A stretch of DNA of 64,000 nucleotides, from positions 199,257-263,256 of the forward strand of contig NZ_FOXH01000004.1 in the NCBI RefSeq assembly GCF_900115665.1, read 5' to 3'. Origin of the DNA: Pseudarcicella hirudinis. Its GTDB lineage: Bacteria > Bacteroidota > Bacteroidia > Cytophagales > Spirosomataceae. The notes beneath the pieces were generated by a model. It searched no databases, was not told the DNA's origin, and saw only the letters and a list, made by a program, of their open reading frames with translations. Position 1 is the first letter of the stretch. The number at the start of each line of letters is the position of its first letter. The position numbers and the translations under genes are program-made. Shown here in pieces: positions 9,078 through 16,641 of the stretch.

Positions 9078-9603
9078 GACTAAATCAATTTTACGAAGCT
9101 AAGGAACAAACATCTCTGATGTGATATATCCTGTCTTATAATGTGCTGAAACCCGCCCTGATAATACAGGACAATTATTTTATTGAGGATAAATTCTCCA
9201 CAAAAAATCACACCGTTAAATAAGTTTTCACATTATGATCTTTTTGGAAAAAGTGCCAAATTATTACTTAAACCGCGTTTTCATCACTTATCAGTTCATT
9301 CCGGCAAAATCCGGCATTTGCAATACCAAAAACTTATGATAATTTTGAATCATCAATTCACCCGTCCACAATATCAGACTCCATTTTTTTCTGATATAAC
9401 TACATAATCATTAACACCTTTCCTACTAATATACCGCAGTAATAAAAATGTAAAGATGATTCTCTTGAATGCGTCAACCTCCGCAATTCAACAGCACTTT
9501 ATCTGTCTTAATCAAATATCATCTAGCCAGTCAGTTAAAAATATCAGTGCATTTATTCAACAGTATTTTTCTTTTAACTCTCAATAATAAACTCTATTTA
9601 AAA
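9078..9603. other. Intergenic regulatory region upstream of the protease/muramidase island
   Basis: About 520 bases separate the orphan effector gene from the first island gene. Apart from the promoter at 9317-9347 it holds only short open frames with no recognisable content. If transcription starts near 9354 the island mRNA has a leader of about 250 bases. An in-frame upstream ATG at 9469 would add 45 residues to the first island protein, but that segment looks like leader DNA rather than protein. Confidence 0.55.
9317..9347 (+). promoter_or_regulatory. Bacteroidota-type promoter (TTTG-N19-TAATTTTG) for the island
   Basis: TTTG at 9317-9320, a spacer of exactly 19 bases and TAATTTTG at 9340-9347 match the established -33/-7 consensus (TTTG-N19-TAnnTTTG) of the primary sigma factor in Bacteroidota. 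It points toward the seven-gene island. This is the best promoter match found in the window. Confidence 0.65.
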
Positions 9604-11130
9604 ATGGCAGATGTAAAAACAGATGTTTCGCAAATCCTTGCGGATTTGCGAAAACGAGCGCTTGGTATCAATGATTCGACAAAACCGCTGGAAGGTTTTA
9701 TGGTATCTTTTCTTCCAACCGGAAGACCGGTGCACAAAGATGATTATGGCAATCCCTGGACTCCGGATTTAACTTTGGCAGAACCTAAAACTGACGGCTC
9801 AGAAACAAAACCTGCTGACGGAACTCCGGATCCGGCTTTATTGAACCAGATCACCAAAAGACAACGCAATTTAGGCAATATCAGCCGTCTTGTTGACCAT
9901 AAATTACAGCTTAATGCGGCTGGTCAGGAAGTACCCGGAAGCTCAAGAATCAGTGAAACATGGAAAGTTATTGTGGATGGAGCTAATGCCGTACCGCTTC
10001 CTCCCATCAATGACCCGAATCTGAAAAAGGCGCTGGACAAAGCAATGAAGTTACTGATGAAACAAGACCCTGATGAAGCAGACAATCCTGATGCGCTGAT
10101 TCCGACTTCTGCTTATGAAAAATATCAGCGATACAGAAAAGCGTATAACAAGTCCGTTCAAGCTTATACCGCTCAGTATCTTGCAGCAGCAGCCAGTCCG
10201 ATTACCTTACAAATGTGGCCTGTAACCGGTAAAACATATCTTTCTGACGTGGACTCCGCGATGGACGAATGGATTAGCTTAGGAAAGAAAATCGAAATAG
10301 AAAATGCCATAGATTTACTGGCAGCACAGGGAACGGATTCTGCTACCAAAATGATCGCAATGGCTAAAAAGAACTACGAAAAATATCAGGTTTCTTTTGG
10401 TGCACTGACTGCAACTGTTCCTTTTGTACAGCTTTTTCCTACAAACTGGTGTGATCCGGCTAAAGAAGATGACGGCTGGACGCAATATGAATATGACAGC
10501 ACAAAATCTCATTCAAAACTGACTTCCGAGGAAACAAGTTTTGGCGGAAGTGCCGGTGTAAATCTTGGTTTTTTCAGCATCGGTGCAAGTGCTGAACACT
10601 CAGAATCAAAGGATCACAGTGAATTTTCGAATGATGGTCTGCACATTAAGTTCAGATATGCCATTATTGACATTGAAAGACCCTGGCTCAATACGGTTTT
10701 ATTGAATATGGGCAACTGGTTTCTTAATGGTTTCCCTAAAAATGCAGTATCAAATGGTCAGATTAATCAGCAAAAACCTTCAGAAAATGAAGCTTTCTGG
10801 TTACCCTCTATCCCTACCCAACTGATTGTTCTGAAGGATTTACACATCAAAACCAATCATTCTGAAGGACAATTTGACGCCATGCGTAAACAAACCAAAG
10901 CGGGAGGTTCTTTTGGATGGGGGCCATTCACCATCGGTGGTCATTACGGAAAAAGTGAAAGCCAGCAAACCTTTGATTTTTCAGCTGACGGGGAAGGATT
11001 GCATGTAGAAGGCGTTCAGATCATCGGATGGATCAGTCAGGTATTGCCGGCAGCACCAAAAGTTAATGCACCGAATATGCCTGTTCCGGATAAGGACAAG
11101 AAAAAAGTAGAGGACGGTGTCCATGCTTAG
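9604..11130 (+). CDS. Unknown-family protein A of the island (508 aa)
   Basis: I do not recognise a named family. From the ATG at 9604 (after an A-rich stretch, the usual Bacteroidota start context) the protein has 508 residues. The N-terminal half is mostly helical with a lysine/alanine-rich stretch. The second half carries NWCD, then a Gly/Ser-rich beta segment (FGGSAGVNLGFFSIGASAEHSES), then IDIERPWL, GNWFLNG, LIVLKDLHIK, GWGPFTIGG and finally GVQIIGWISQVLP. The same signature series occurs in the next gene, so the two are paralogues. No signal peptide, T9SS tail or long membrane helix is present. The alternating small-residue strands could be amphipathic, as in pore-forming proteins, but this is only a suggestion. 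An upstream in-frame ATG at 9469 exists. Confidence 0.7.
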   Translation: MADVKTDVSQILADLRKRALGINDSTKPLEGFMVSFLPTGRPVHKDDYGNPWTPDLTLAEPKTDGSETKPADGTPDPALLNQITKRQRNLGNISRLVDHKLQLNAAGQEVPGSSRISETWKVIVDGANAVPLPPINDPNLKKALDKAMKLLMKQDPDEADNPDALIPTSAYEKYQRYRKAYNKSVQAYTAQYLAAAASPITLQMWPVTGKTYLSDVDSAMDEWISLGKKIEIENAIDLLAAQGTDSATKMIAMAKKNYEKYQVSFGALTATVPFVQLFPTNWCDPAKEDDGWTQYEYDSTKSHSKLTSEETSFGGSAGVNLGFFSIGASAEHSESKDHSEFSNDGLHIKFRYAIIDIERPWLNTVLLNMGNWFLNGFPKNAVSNGQINQQKPSENEAFWLPSIPTQLIVLKDLHIKTNHSEGQFDAMRKQTKAGGSFGWGPFTIGGHYGKSESQQTFDFSADGEGLHVEGVQIIGWISQVLPAAPKVNAPNMPVPDKDKKKVEDGVHA

Positions 11131-11180
11131 TTGATTTTCAGATCAATATCTCTTAAAGGTTGAAAGAAATCTGTCTTTCC

Positions 11181-11211
11181 TTCCCGTCTTTTCGGTCTGA
11201 AAAGACGGGAA
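11181..11211 (+). other. Intercistronic hairpin without U-tract
   Basis: A perfect 12-base-pair stem (11181-11192 with 11200-11211) has a 7-base loop, between island genes A and B. It is not followed by a T-run, so it is unlikely to be a full terminator. It may protect the upstream message from 3' decay or set the expression ratio of the paralogues. Confidence 0.6.
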
Positions 11212-11244
11212 ACCTTAAAATAACCCTCTAAAGCTCAATGAATC

Positions 11245-12660
11245 ATGGCTATTGATATAAATGCCTTGTACGATCCGTTCAAAAAATTCTTTCTTGATAA
11301 ATTCAACGAGAAAAATCAGGATCCGGGCGATACGAAAAAAGATGACGTGGTTTTCTGCTTTGACAAACTGGCTAATCCCGTTCCGTCAGACACTTTTCTG
11401 GACGATCCAAATAATCCGAACAGTTTTAATCCGGCCAAAGCAAGGGAATATTTTTCCATGATTGTCAATCATCTTCCTGTACTGGATGATTGCTATCTGG
11501 AAATGCTTCTCAATAAAATTGATACAACTTACAACATCTCTTTGCTAAATGCCGCAATTCCCTATGTCAGCAAAGACATTAGTAATCAGGAGATTATCAA
11601 TTCAATTATTGGATCATTTTCTTCAGCTAAGTCTCAGGCACTCAGAACGTATGACAAATATGCAAATACACCCCGTGTGCTGGTAAATGTTCCTGACGGC
11701 TATACCTTATCTCTGTCTGCTCCGGAAAACTGGTGTGACAAACGTCTTAATGATTTATGGACATCCCATTCTTTGAGTATTTCTGTAAATACCCAAACGG
11801 GGCCTCCGGTATCAACCACAACAGGCAGACCCAAAATCAAGATCAGTGACTTGGGCTTATGGCGGAAAATTTCCAATCATGCTGTTTTCCGGAAAGACCT
11901 TGAGAAAATTGATATGCAGCAGGTTAAAACTCAGATCCTGCCGCACCCTTTAATAAAAGCTGAAGAGAAAACCCAGCCTGAACCAGTCAGGGTTAAAATA
12001 GCAAATAAATCGAAAATGGTTATGGCTGCTTCTGTAATGGCGACCCAACCCGCTATTGCTGCAGCAATATCTGCCAGACCTGTTGAACCTGCTGTACAAC
12101 CCGCTCCGGTTTTATTGCAAATGCCGCTGATTCTGAATGCTATCAAATTAAATACACCAAAAATCAGTGAAAAACCTGATCTGGAAGTAAAATTTGATGC
12201 CACAAGATTTTCTCAGAATATCAATTTTCAATTATCGGCCGTAGTACTCAAAAACACCCAGACTTCCTCAGCTACTTCTGACAATCTTAGTATTACGTTT
12301 GAATACATGATTGTAAATATTGAAAGACCCTGGATCTTAATGCCTTTTCTGACAAATCAGAACTGGTACATTCCTAATATGCAAAAAGGTAGTATTTCTT
12401 CCAATCAGAGCCCTGCGCAGGGAGAGTACTTTCCTGCTTTGCCAATTGCTTTTGTTGCCGTAAGAAATCTGTCGATCAAAGGGAATTTCTCTCAGCAGGA
12501 TGTGGAACAATCTAAAGATTCCTTTGCTTTCGGACCGTTTGTCTTTCAGGAAAAAACGGAAATCGTTAATCAGACCATTACTTGCCGGGGAACACAGATT
12601 ATCGGTTGGATCAATCAGATGATGCCCGTCCTTCCCCCACAATCTGATCCAGCTCTCTGA
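11245..12660 (+). CDS. Unknown-family protein B of the island (471 aa), paralogue of protein A
   Basis: The 471-residue protein shares with protein A the ordered signatures NWCD (near 158), VNIERPWI, QNWYIPN, FVAVRNLSIKGN, FGPFVFQE and TQIIGWINQMMP. These correspond to IDIERPWL, GNWFLNG, LIVLKDLHIK, WGPFTIGG and VQIIGWISQVLP in protein A. It differs by a Pro/Ala-rich linker (about residues 265-300) and lacks the Gly/Ser-rich beta segment in the same form. No signal peptide or sorting tail is seen. The start MAIDINALYDPFKKFF follows the intercistronic hairpin by about 34 bases, and the stop is five bases before the next ATG, which supports an operon. Function is unknown; A and B may form a hetero-oligomer. 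Confidence 0.7.
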   Translation: MAIDINALYDPFKKFFLDKFNEKNQDPGDTKKDDVVFCFDKLANPVPSDTFLDDPNNPNSFNPAKAREYFSMIVNHLPVLDDCYLEMLLNKIDTTYNISLLNAAIPYVSKDISNQEIINSIIGSFSSAKSQALRTYDKYANTPRVLVNVPDGYTLSLSAPENWCDKRLNDLWTSHSLSISVNTQTGPPVSTTTGRPKIKISDLGLWRKISNHAVFRKDLEKIDMQQVKTQILPHPLIKAEEKTQPEPVRVKIANKSKMVMAASVMATQPAIAAAISARPVEPAVQPAPVLLQMPLILNAIKLNTPKISEKPDLEVKFDATRFSQNINFQLSAVVLKNTQTSSATSDNLSITFEYMIVNIERPWILMPFLTNQNWYIPNMQKGSISSNQSPAQGEYFPALPIAFVAVRNLSIKGNFSQQDVEQSKDSFAFGPFVFQEKTEIVNQTITCRGTQIIGWINQMMPVLPPQSDPAL

Positions 12661-12665
12661 GAACC

Positions 12666-13196
12666 ATGACAGCAATACAGCAAAAGACGGAAGAGTTATT
12701 CCAAAATGAAGGTATTTCACTCGGAACTCCCCAAACTGAGGAAACGCCCTGTCGCTCAGAAGGTGTTATGCAGATTTTTGAAAAAGGTATGATCGTGTAC
12801 CATCCTTCATTGGGAACATTTTTCATGAAAAAAGAGATCCGGAAAAAATACGAAGAAAGTGGTGGTGTCAATAAAAGTCCACTGGGTTTCCCGATCGCTG
12901 ATGAGCAGTATAATGACAAAAACCAGGGGAAAAGCTGTGAATTTGAAATGGGTAAAATTTTGTGGAATGCCAGTGACGGAGCTGTTATCAAATTAAATCC
13001 TGAAGTCAGAAAAGACAGTTCTTCCATTCATTTTCATCAAACTTCCCAACATGAAACATCTCATTCCGACTGGAATACTGATTTCCCTTTTGGTGATCCA
13101 GCATCCTTCTTCAAAAAAGATGAAGATCAAAAGGAAAACAATTTTTCCGAAGACGATCCAACAACCGAAAATAACCATGGAAAACATGAAAAGTAA
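12666..13196 (+). CDS. LGFP-repeat-like protein
   Basis: A 176-residue protein whose central part (about residues 20-110) resembles LGFP repeats: SPLGFPIADEQ near 75-86, preceded by MIVYHPSLGTFFMKKEIRKKYEE and followed by CEFEMGKILWNAS. In LGFP proteins each unit has the pattern ...GxLGxPxxdE...F.nG.i.w, and the repeats are usually found on cell-wall-anchored or secreted proteins of actinobacteria, where they are thought to bind the envelope. The C-terminal 60 residues are low in complexity and rich in acidic, His and Lys residues. No signal peptide is visible. The 3' end overlaps the next gene by 20 bases, so translation is probably coupled. Confidence 0.65.
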   Translation: MTAIQQKTEELFQNEGISLGTPQTEETPCRSEGVMQIFEKGMIVYHPSLGTFFMKKEIRKKYEESGGVNKSPLGFPIADEQYNDKNQGKSCEFEMGKILWNASDGAVIKLNPEVRKDSSSIHFHQTSQHETSHSDWNTDFPFGDPASFFKKDEDQKENNFSEDDPTTENNHGKHEK

Positions 13197-13530
13197 AGTA
13201 CTGGAAAAAATAAAGGGAAACCTTTCTCCTGAAGAAATAAAAAAAGCAATGATTTTCTGGCAACCGGAAAAACTGTCTGCCGGACAAATGATTCAGCTCG
13301 GAAATTTTTCTTCCAAAATGCCTTTTAACGGGACGGTCGCCTTTATTGATCTGGAACCTACTGCCAATTGGGGACATGCCTGCAAGTATTTTCTGATTGA
13401 TGAAAACATCGAAAAAATTCAAAAAATCGATGCACAGTTTCCACCCTTTGCAGACAATAACACCAATTTTCTTCTCCTGAGCAGGTATGGAGTAATACCC
13501 TCTGATGAGAAAAATTTCAATCCTTTTTAA
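13177..13530 (+). CDS. Small protein matching the N-terminal domain of the following protease
   Basis: A 117-residue protein read from the ATG at 13177 (MENMKSKVLEKIKGN); the frame is open further upstream but overlaps the previous gene. Residues 55-75 contain FIDLEPTANWGHACKYFLID. The next gene has FADHAPLLNWGHDCEYLLFD at the same relative position (Asn64 here, Asn72 there), and both continue to a QFPP motif. The two therefore share an about 110-residue domain that the protease carries in front of its catalytic part. A free-standing copy of a protease pro-region could be an inhibitor, chaperone or partner. That role is inference. Confidence 0.7.
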   Translation: MENMKSKVLEKIKGNLSPEEIKKAMIFWQPEKLSAGQMIQLGNFSSKMPFNGTVAFIDLEPTANWGHACKYFLIDENIEKIQKIDAQFPPFADNNTNFLLLSRYGVIPSDEKNFNPF

Positions 13531-13553
13531 ACTTCTTATTTTAAAAATCTACT

Positions 13554-15323
13554 ATGGAAAAGTTACCTCAAAATCTGAAATTACTGTTGAAAGAAAATGT
13601 ATCCTCTCTCATTCAGAATTCAACCAGTGATAATGCCGCAAATAACATCAACCTGCATCTTTTTGACCAGATTATCGATGCAGGAACCAAACTTATTGTC
13701 GGACAGGAACAGCATGTTGTAAACCGCAAAAGTGCCTTGATTTTTGCAGATCATGCTCCCTTGCTTAACTGGGGACATGATTGTGAATACCTGCTTTTTG
13801 ATACAGAAAATGGAAGGTTACTTGAAAAAGTACCTTCCCAATTTCCTCCGCTTGACTTCGAATTTAATCGCTATTTGTTTGAGGATATTTTCACCCCTGT
13901 CAGATTTGAGCCTTCCCAGGCTATTACCGATGTAATTGCAGGAGCTTTAAAAGGCACATTTCTTCCATTTATTCAGGGAGAACGTTATGCCATCTTATTT
14001 TCAGGAATGTCCAACAATCGCCATGTAAATGATATGGAATTCCTCTATCGTACGCTGATCGACACTTACGGATTTAAAGCAGCGAATATTTTTGTTTTAA
14101 ACCATGACGGCACACTTAATTACAATGGCGGCCCCACTCCGATTGTAGCATGGCCGGGTGATGGAACCGCATACAGAATGAAGGTTGACGGTAAAGGAAT
14201 TCAGGCTGATTTTGAAAAAATTCTTGAAAAAGTCGGGAAGAAACTATCTGAAAAAGATTTCCTGCTGATTCATACCAACAATCACGGAGGCCATGACGGC
14301 ACACAGTCAAATCTATGTACGTATCCAAGCTGGGCAGCTTATACAGCTTCTGATTTTGCTGCAAAAATCAAGAAACTGCCAAAATTTGACACGCTGATGG
14401 TTATGATGGAACAATGCCATTCGGGAGGTTTCATCAATCCGATTCTTACCAATTCTCCGGCAAAATCCACTCATGTTGCTGCTGCCTGCGTTGAATTGAA
14501 TAATTCTGCCGGCGGTGCAGACTTTGATCCGTATGCACTGGATTGGATTGCCGGAGTAACCGGACATTATGGTGATAATTCCAATCTGAAACAAAACATC
14601 GATACTACTGCAGACGGCAGAATTTCTGCAAGTGAAGCACATAATTATGCCAAAGCAGTTAAAGTAGCGTTTGATACCCCGGTTTCCGGAGACAGTCCCG
14701 TCAATTGCGGGGATAAAATGTTCCTTGGAAGAACAGCATCATTGAAAGCCTCCGTGAATTGGGGAAACGGGAAAATATATTTCTTCAAAAACGACAGATA
14801 CTATCGTTATGACTGGGCAAATGACAAAGTTGATCCGAATTATCCTAAGTTGATTGCCGGAAACTGGAACGGGCTATGGCCAAACGGCATTGATGCTGCA
14901 GTAAATTATGGTAATGGCAAGGCTTATTTCTTCAAAGGATCAGAGTATGTCAGATATGATATTGCTGCGGACAAAGTTGACGCCGGTTATCCCAAACCTA
15001 TTGCCGGAAACTGGAACGGACTCTGGACCAGTAATATAGAAGCTGCCGTAAGCTGGGGAAACGGAAAAGTTTACTTCTTTAAGGGAACTGAATACATACG
15101 CTGGGATATCGCAGCAGACAAAGTTGATGCCGGTTATCCTAAACCCATTGCCGGAAACTGGGGCTCTCTCTGGGCTAACGGCATTGAATCTGCATTGCTG
15201 GCAGACAATAAAAAGGCCTATTTCTTCAAAGGAGGGCAATATACCCGTTACGATGTGGCCTCAAATGCCATAGACTCCGGCTATCCGGTCAGTACCATTG
15301 ACAACTGGCACGGTTTAGTTTAA
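13554..15323 (+). CDS. Caspase/legumain-like (clan CD) cysteine protease with C-terminal hemopexin-like repeats
   Basis: A 589-residue, three-part protein. Residues 1-115 form the NWGHxCxY domain shared with the preceding gene. The catalytic part (about 140-385) begins with GERYAILFSGMSNN and has the clan CD dyad: His244 in HTNNHGGHDG and Cys288 in MMEQCHSGGF. The 44-residue spacing and the hydrophobic strand before each motif fit caspase/C13/C14 folds. A DTTADGRIS segment near 360 looks like an EF-hand-type calcium loop. Residues 398-589 hold four tandem hemopexin-like repeats of about 48 residues (YFFKG-x-Y-x-RYD...VDxGYPKPIAGNW...LW). No signal peptide is seen. The substrate is unknown; the neighbouring proteins A and B are candidates. 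Confidence 0.82.
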   Translation: MEKLPQNLKLLLKENVSSLIQNSTSDNAANNINLHLFDQIIDAGTKLIVGQEQHVVNRKSALIFADHAPLLNWGHDCEYLLFDTENGRLLEKVPSQFPPLDFEFNRYLFEDIFTPVRFEPSQAITDVIAGALKGTFLPFIQGERYAILFSGMSNNRHVNDMEFLYRTLIDTYGFKAANIFVLNHDGTLNYNGGPTPIVAWPGDGTAYRMKVDGKGIQADFEKILEKVGKKLSEKDFLLIHTNNHGGHDGTQSNLCTYPSWAAYTASDFAAKIKKLPKFDTLMVMMEQCHSGGFINPILTNSPAKSTHVAAACVELNNSAGGADFDPYALDWIAGVTGHYGDNSNLKQNIDTTADGRISASEAHNYAKAVKVAFDTPVSGDSPVNCGDKMFLGRTASLKASVNWGNGKIYFFKNDRYYRYDWANDKVDPNYPKLIAGNWNGLWPNGIDAAVNYGNGKAYFFKGSEYVRYDIAADKVDAGYPKPIAGNWNGLWTSNIEAAVSWGNGKVYFFKGTEYIRWDIAADKVDAGYPKPIAGNWGSLWANGIESALLADNKKAYFFKGGQYTRYDVASNAIDSGYPVSTIDNWHGLV

Positions 15324-15331
15324 ATACCTTA

Positions 15332-15362
15332 TTCATTGCCTGCGCAATCCGCAGGCAATGAA
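15332..15362 (+). other. Intercistronic hairpin without U-tract
   Basis: A perfect 13-base-pair stem (15332-15344 with 15350-15362) around a CAATC loop follows the protease stop codon by nine bases. Like the hairpin at 11181-11211, it has no T-run. It may partly terminate or protect transcripts, separating the protease section from the membrane/muramidase section. Confidence 0.6.
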
Positions 15363-15416
15363 ATTCCGGTTTGTGTTCCATATACCGTCATAAATAATCA
15401 CTAACTCTGCAAAGCA

Positions 15417-16037
15417 ATGTCCAGTCATGTATTATTTAACAGTATCGCGGGTTTTATGGCCGTAATATTCTGGTTTGTGCTTTTTTGCCTTGGAACATTA
15501 GTTGATTCCAAGCCTTTTCGTGATCATATCTCAGGCATTGATTCTCTTGCAACAGGCAAAATTTCTGCGAAAGATTCATCCAAAACAAAACTGAGTATAA
15601 AAACAACAGATTCTGCCAAAGCAAGTGTTCAGGTTGCCAAATCTTCCGGAAAAGACTCTTTTTTCAAAAACATTTTTATCATTATGCTCACCTGGACACC
15701 CACCAATGTTGGCATGTTAAGTCTGGTGGCTGGCCTGATCGGAGGACTGGGAAGAAAACTCTGGCGAAAAAGTCAGATAACTGATGAACCCTTTCCCACA
15801 CTTTCCGGAACATTAATCGGTTTTGTCATTTACATCGTTTTTATCTCCGGAACTTTTCTGACGATCGACAACCCTTTTGGTTCAACTACACCCGGACAAT
15901 ATGTCAGAACGGCAGGTATTCTTTCTTTATTTTCATTCATGTCTGCTTACGAGCCTAATATTTTCAAGAAAATAACCGGGCATTTCTCAAATATAGAGAA
16001 TCATTTAAGCAATGATAACCCGATTACAAAACCCTGA
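15417..16037 (+). CDS. Multi-pass membrane protein of the island (possible holin-like role)
   Basis: A 206-residue protein with an N-terminal hydrophobic helix (about 5-27), a Ser/Lys/Thr-rich soluble stretch (about 35-80), then hydrophobic segments at about 86-112 (IIMLTWTPTNVGMLSLVAGLI), 128-148 (GTLIGFVIYIVFISGTFL) and possibly 165-178. The last part is polar. I recognise no named family. It precedes the muramidase by 25 bases on the same strand, and the pairing of a small membrane protein with a wall hydrolase recalls holin/endolysin modules, although it is larger than most holins. It could equally be a membrane anchor or a receptor for the soluble island proteins. Confidence 0.65.
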   Translation: MSSHVLFNSIAGFMAVIFWFVLFCLGTLVDSKPFRDHISGIDSLATGKISAKDSSKTKLSIKTTDSAKASVQVAKSSGKDSFFKNIFIIMLTWTPTNVGMLSLVAGLIGGLGRKLWRKSQITDEPFPTLSGTLIGFVIYIVFISGTFLTIDNPFGSTTPGQYVRTAGILSLFSFMSAYEPNIFKKITGHFSNIENHLSNDNPITKP

Positions 16038-16062
16038 ATTCAAAAGTTAAATTTCTAAAGAT

Positions 16063-16641
16063 ATGGCAATCACAGAAGCACAATTTCAGCAAGTCGCCAA
16101 TAAATCAGGCATTGAAGTAGCAACCATTAAAGCCGTCAACGAAGTTGAAGCGGCAGGCAATGGTTTTTTCCAGGACGGAAGACCAAAAATTCTTTTTGAA
16201 GGTCATATTTTCTGGAAACAGCTCAAGAAAAAAGGAATCAATCCGGAGTCTGTTCAGGCTGGAAATGAAGAGGTCCTTTACCCGGTCAGAGACCAGAAAA
16301 AATACCTGAAAGGGGTAAAAGAATACGATCGGTTAAATAAAGCGATTGCCATAGATGAAGAAGCCGCTCTCTCCTCAGCTTCCTGGGGAGCCTTCCAGAT
16401 CATGGGATTCAACTTTAAACCCGCAGGTTTTAGTAATGTAAAAGCTTTTGTGGATGCCATGAAAAAAGATGAATTTGAACAACTCAAAGCCTTCTCTAAT
16501 TTCATTACAGCACTTAATCTGAATGTAAATCTGGCCAACCACGACTGGAAAGGTTTCGCCTTTTCTTATAATGGAAAGGAGTATCTGAAAAACAAATATG
16601 ACAGTAAATTAAAAGCGGCCTATGAGAAATTCAGCCATTAG
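16063..16641 (+). CDS. N-acetylmuramidase (lysozyme-like, PF11860/DUF3380 type)
   Basis: A 192-residue protein that is essentially one catalytic domain. The N-terminal helix VATIKAVNEVEAAGNGF places Glu27 as the likely catalytic acid, with the following GRPKILFEGHIFWK typical of the phage and bacterial N-acetylmuramidase family. The core motif SSASWGAFQIMGFN (about 103-116) and the end segment FAFSYNGKEYLKNKYD also match. These enzymes cut the glycan chain of peptidoglycan. There is no signal peptide and no wall-binding domain, so the enzyme needs another route to the periplasm or to a target cell. It is the last gene of the island. Confidence 0.88.
   Translation: MAITEAQFQQVANKSGIEVATIKAVNEVEAAGNGFFQDGRPKILFEGHIFWKQLKKKGINPESVQAGNEEVLYPVRDQKKYLKGVKEYDRLNKAIAIDEEAALSSASWGAFQIMGFNFKPAGFSNVKAFVDAMKKDEFEQLKAFSNFITALNLNVNLANHDWKGFAFSYNGKEYLKNKYDSKLKAAYEKFSH

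Noticed and set aside
9183-9407. 74-codon plus-strand frame before the island
   Set aside because: It overlaps the consensus promoter at 9317-9347 and has no coding features. The minus strand here also gave no winged helix that could restore the orphan regulator.
9604-12660. Idea that proteins A and B are bacterial gasdermins
   Set aside because: Their size, motif series and lack of a recognisable gasdermin N-terminal pattern do not support it. Only the proximity to a caspase-like protease suggested it.
12611-13027. 138-codon minus-strand frame across the 3' end of gene B and the LGFP gene
   Set aside because: It is opposite two well-supported plus-strand genes in an operon and has no motif. 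It is a shadow frame.
14880-15300. Tandem DNA repeats of about 145 bases that could suggest a CRISPR or satellite array
   Set aside because: The periodicity is the codon-level reflection of four hemopexin-like protein repeats in the protease gene.
9604-16641. Idea that the island is exported by the type IX system or is a prophage remnant
   Set aside because: No protein has a signal peptide or a PNP-type C-terminal sorting domain, and no phage structural, integrase or attachment-site sequence is visible.
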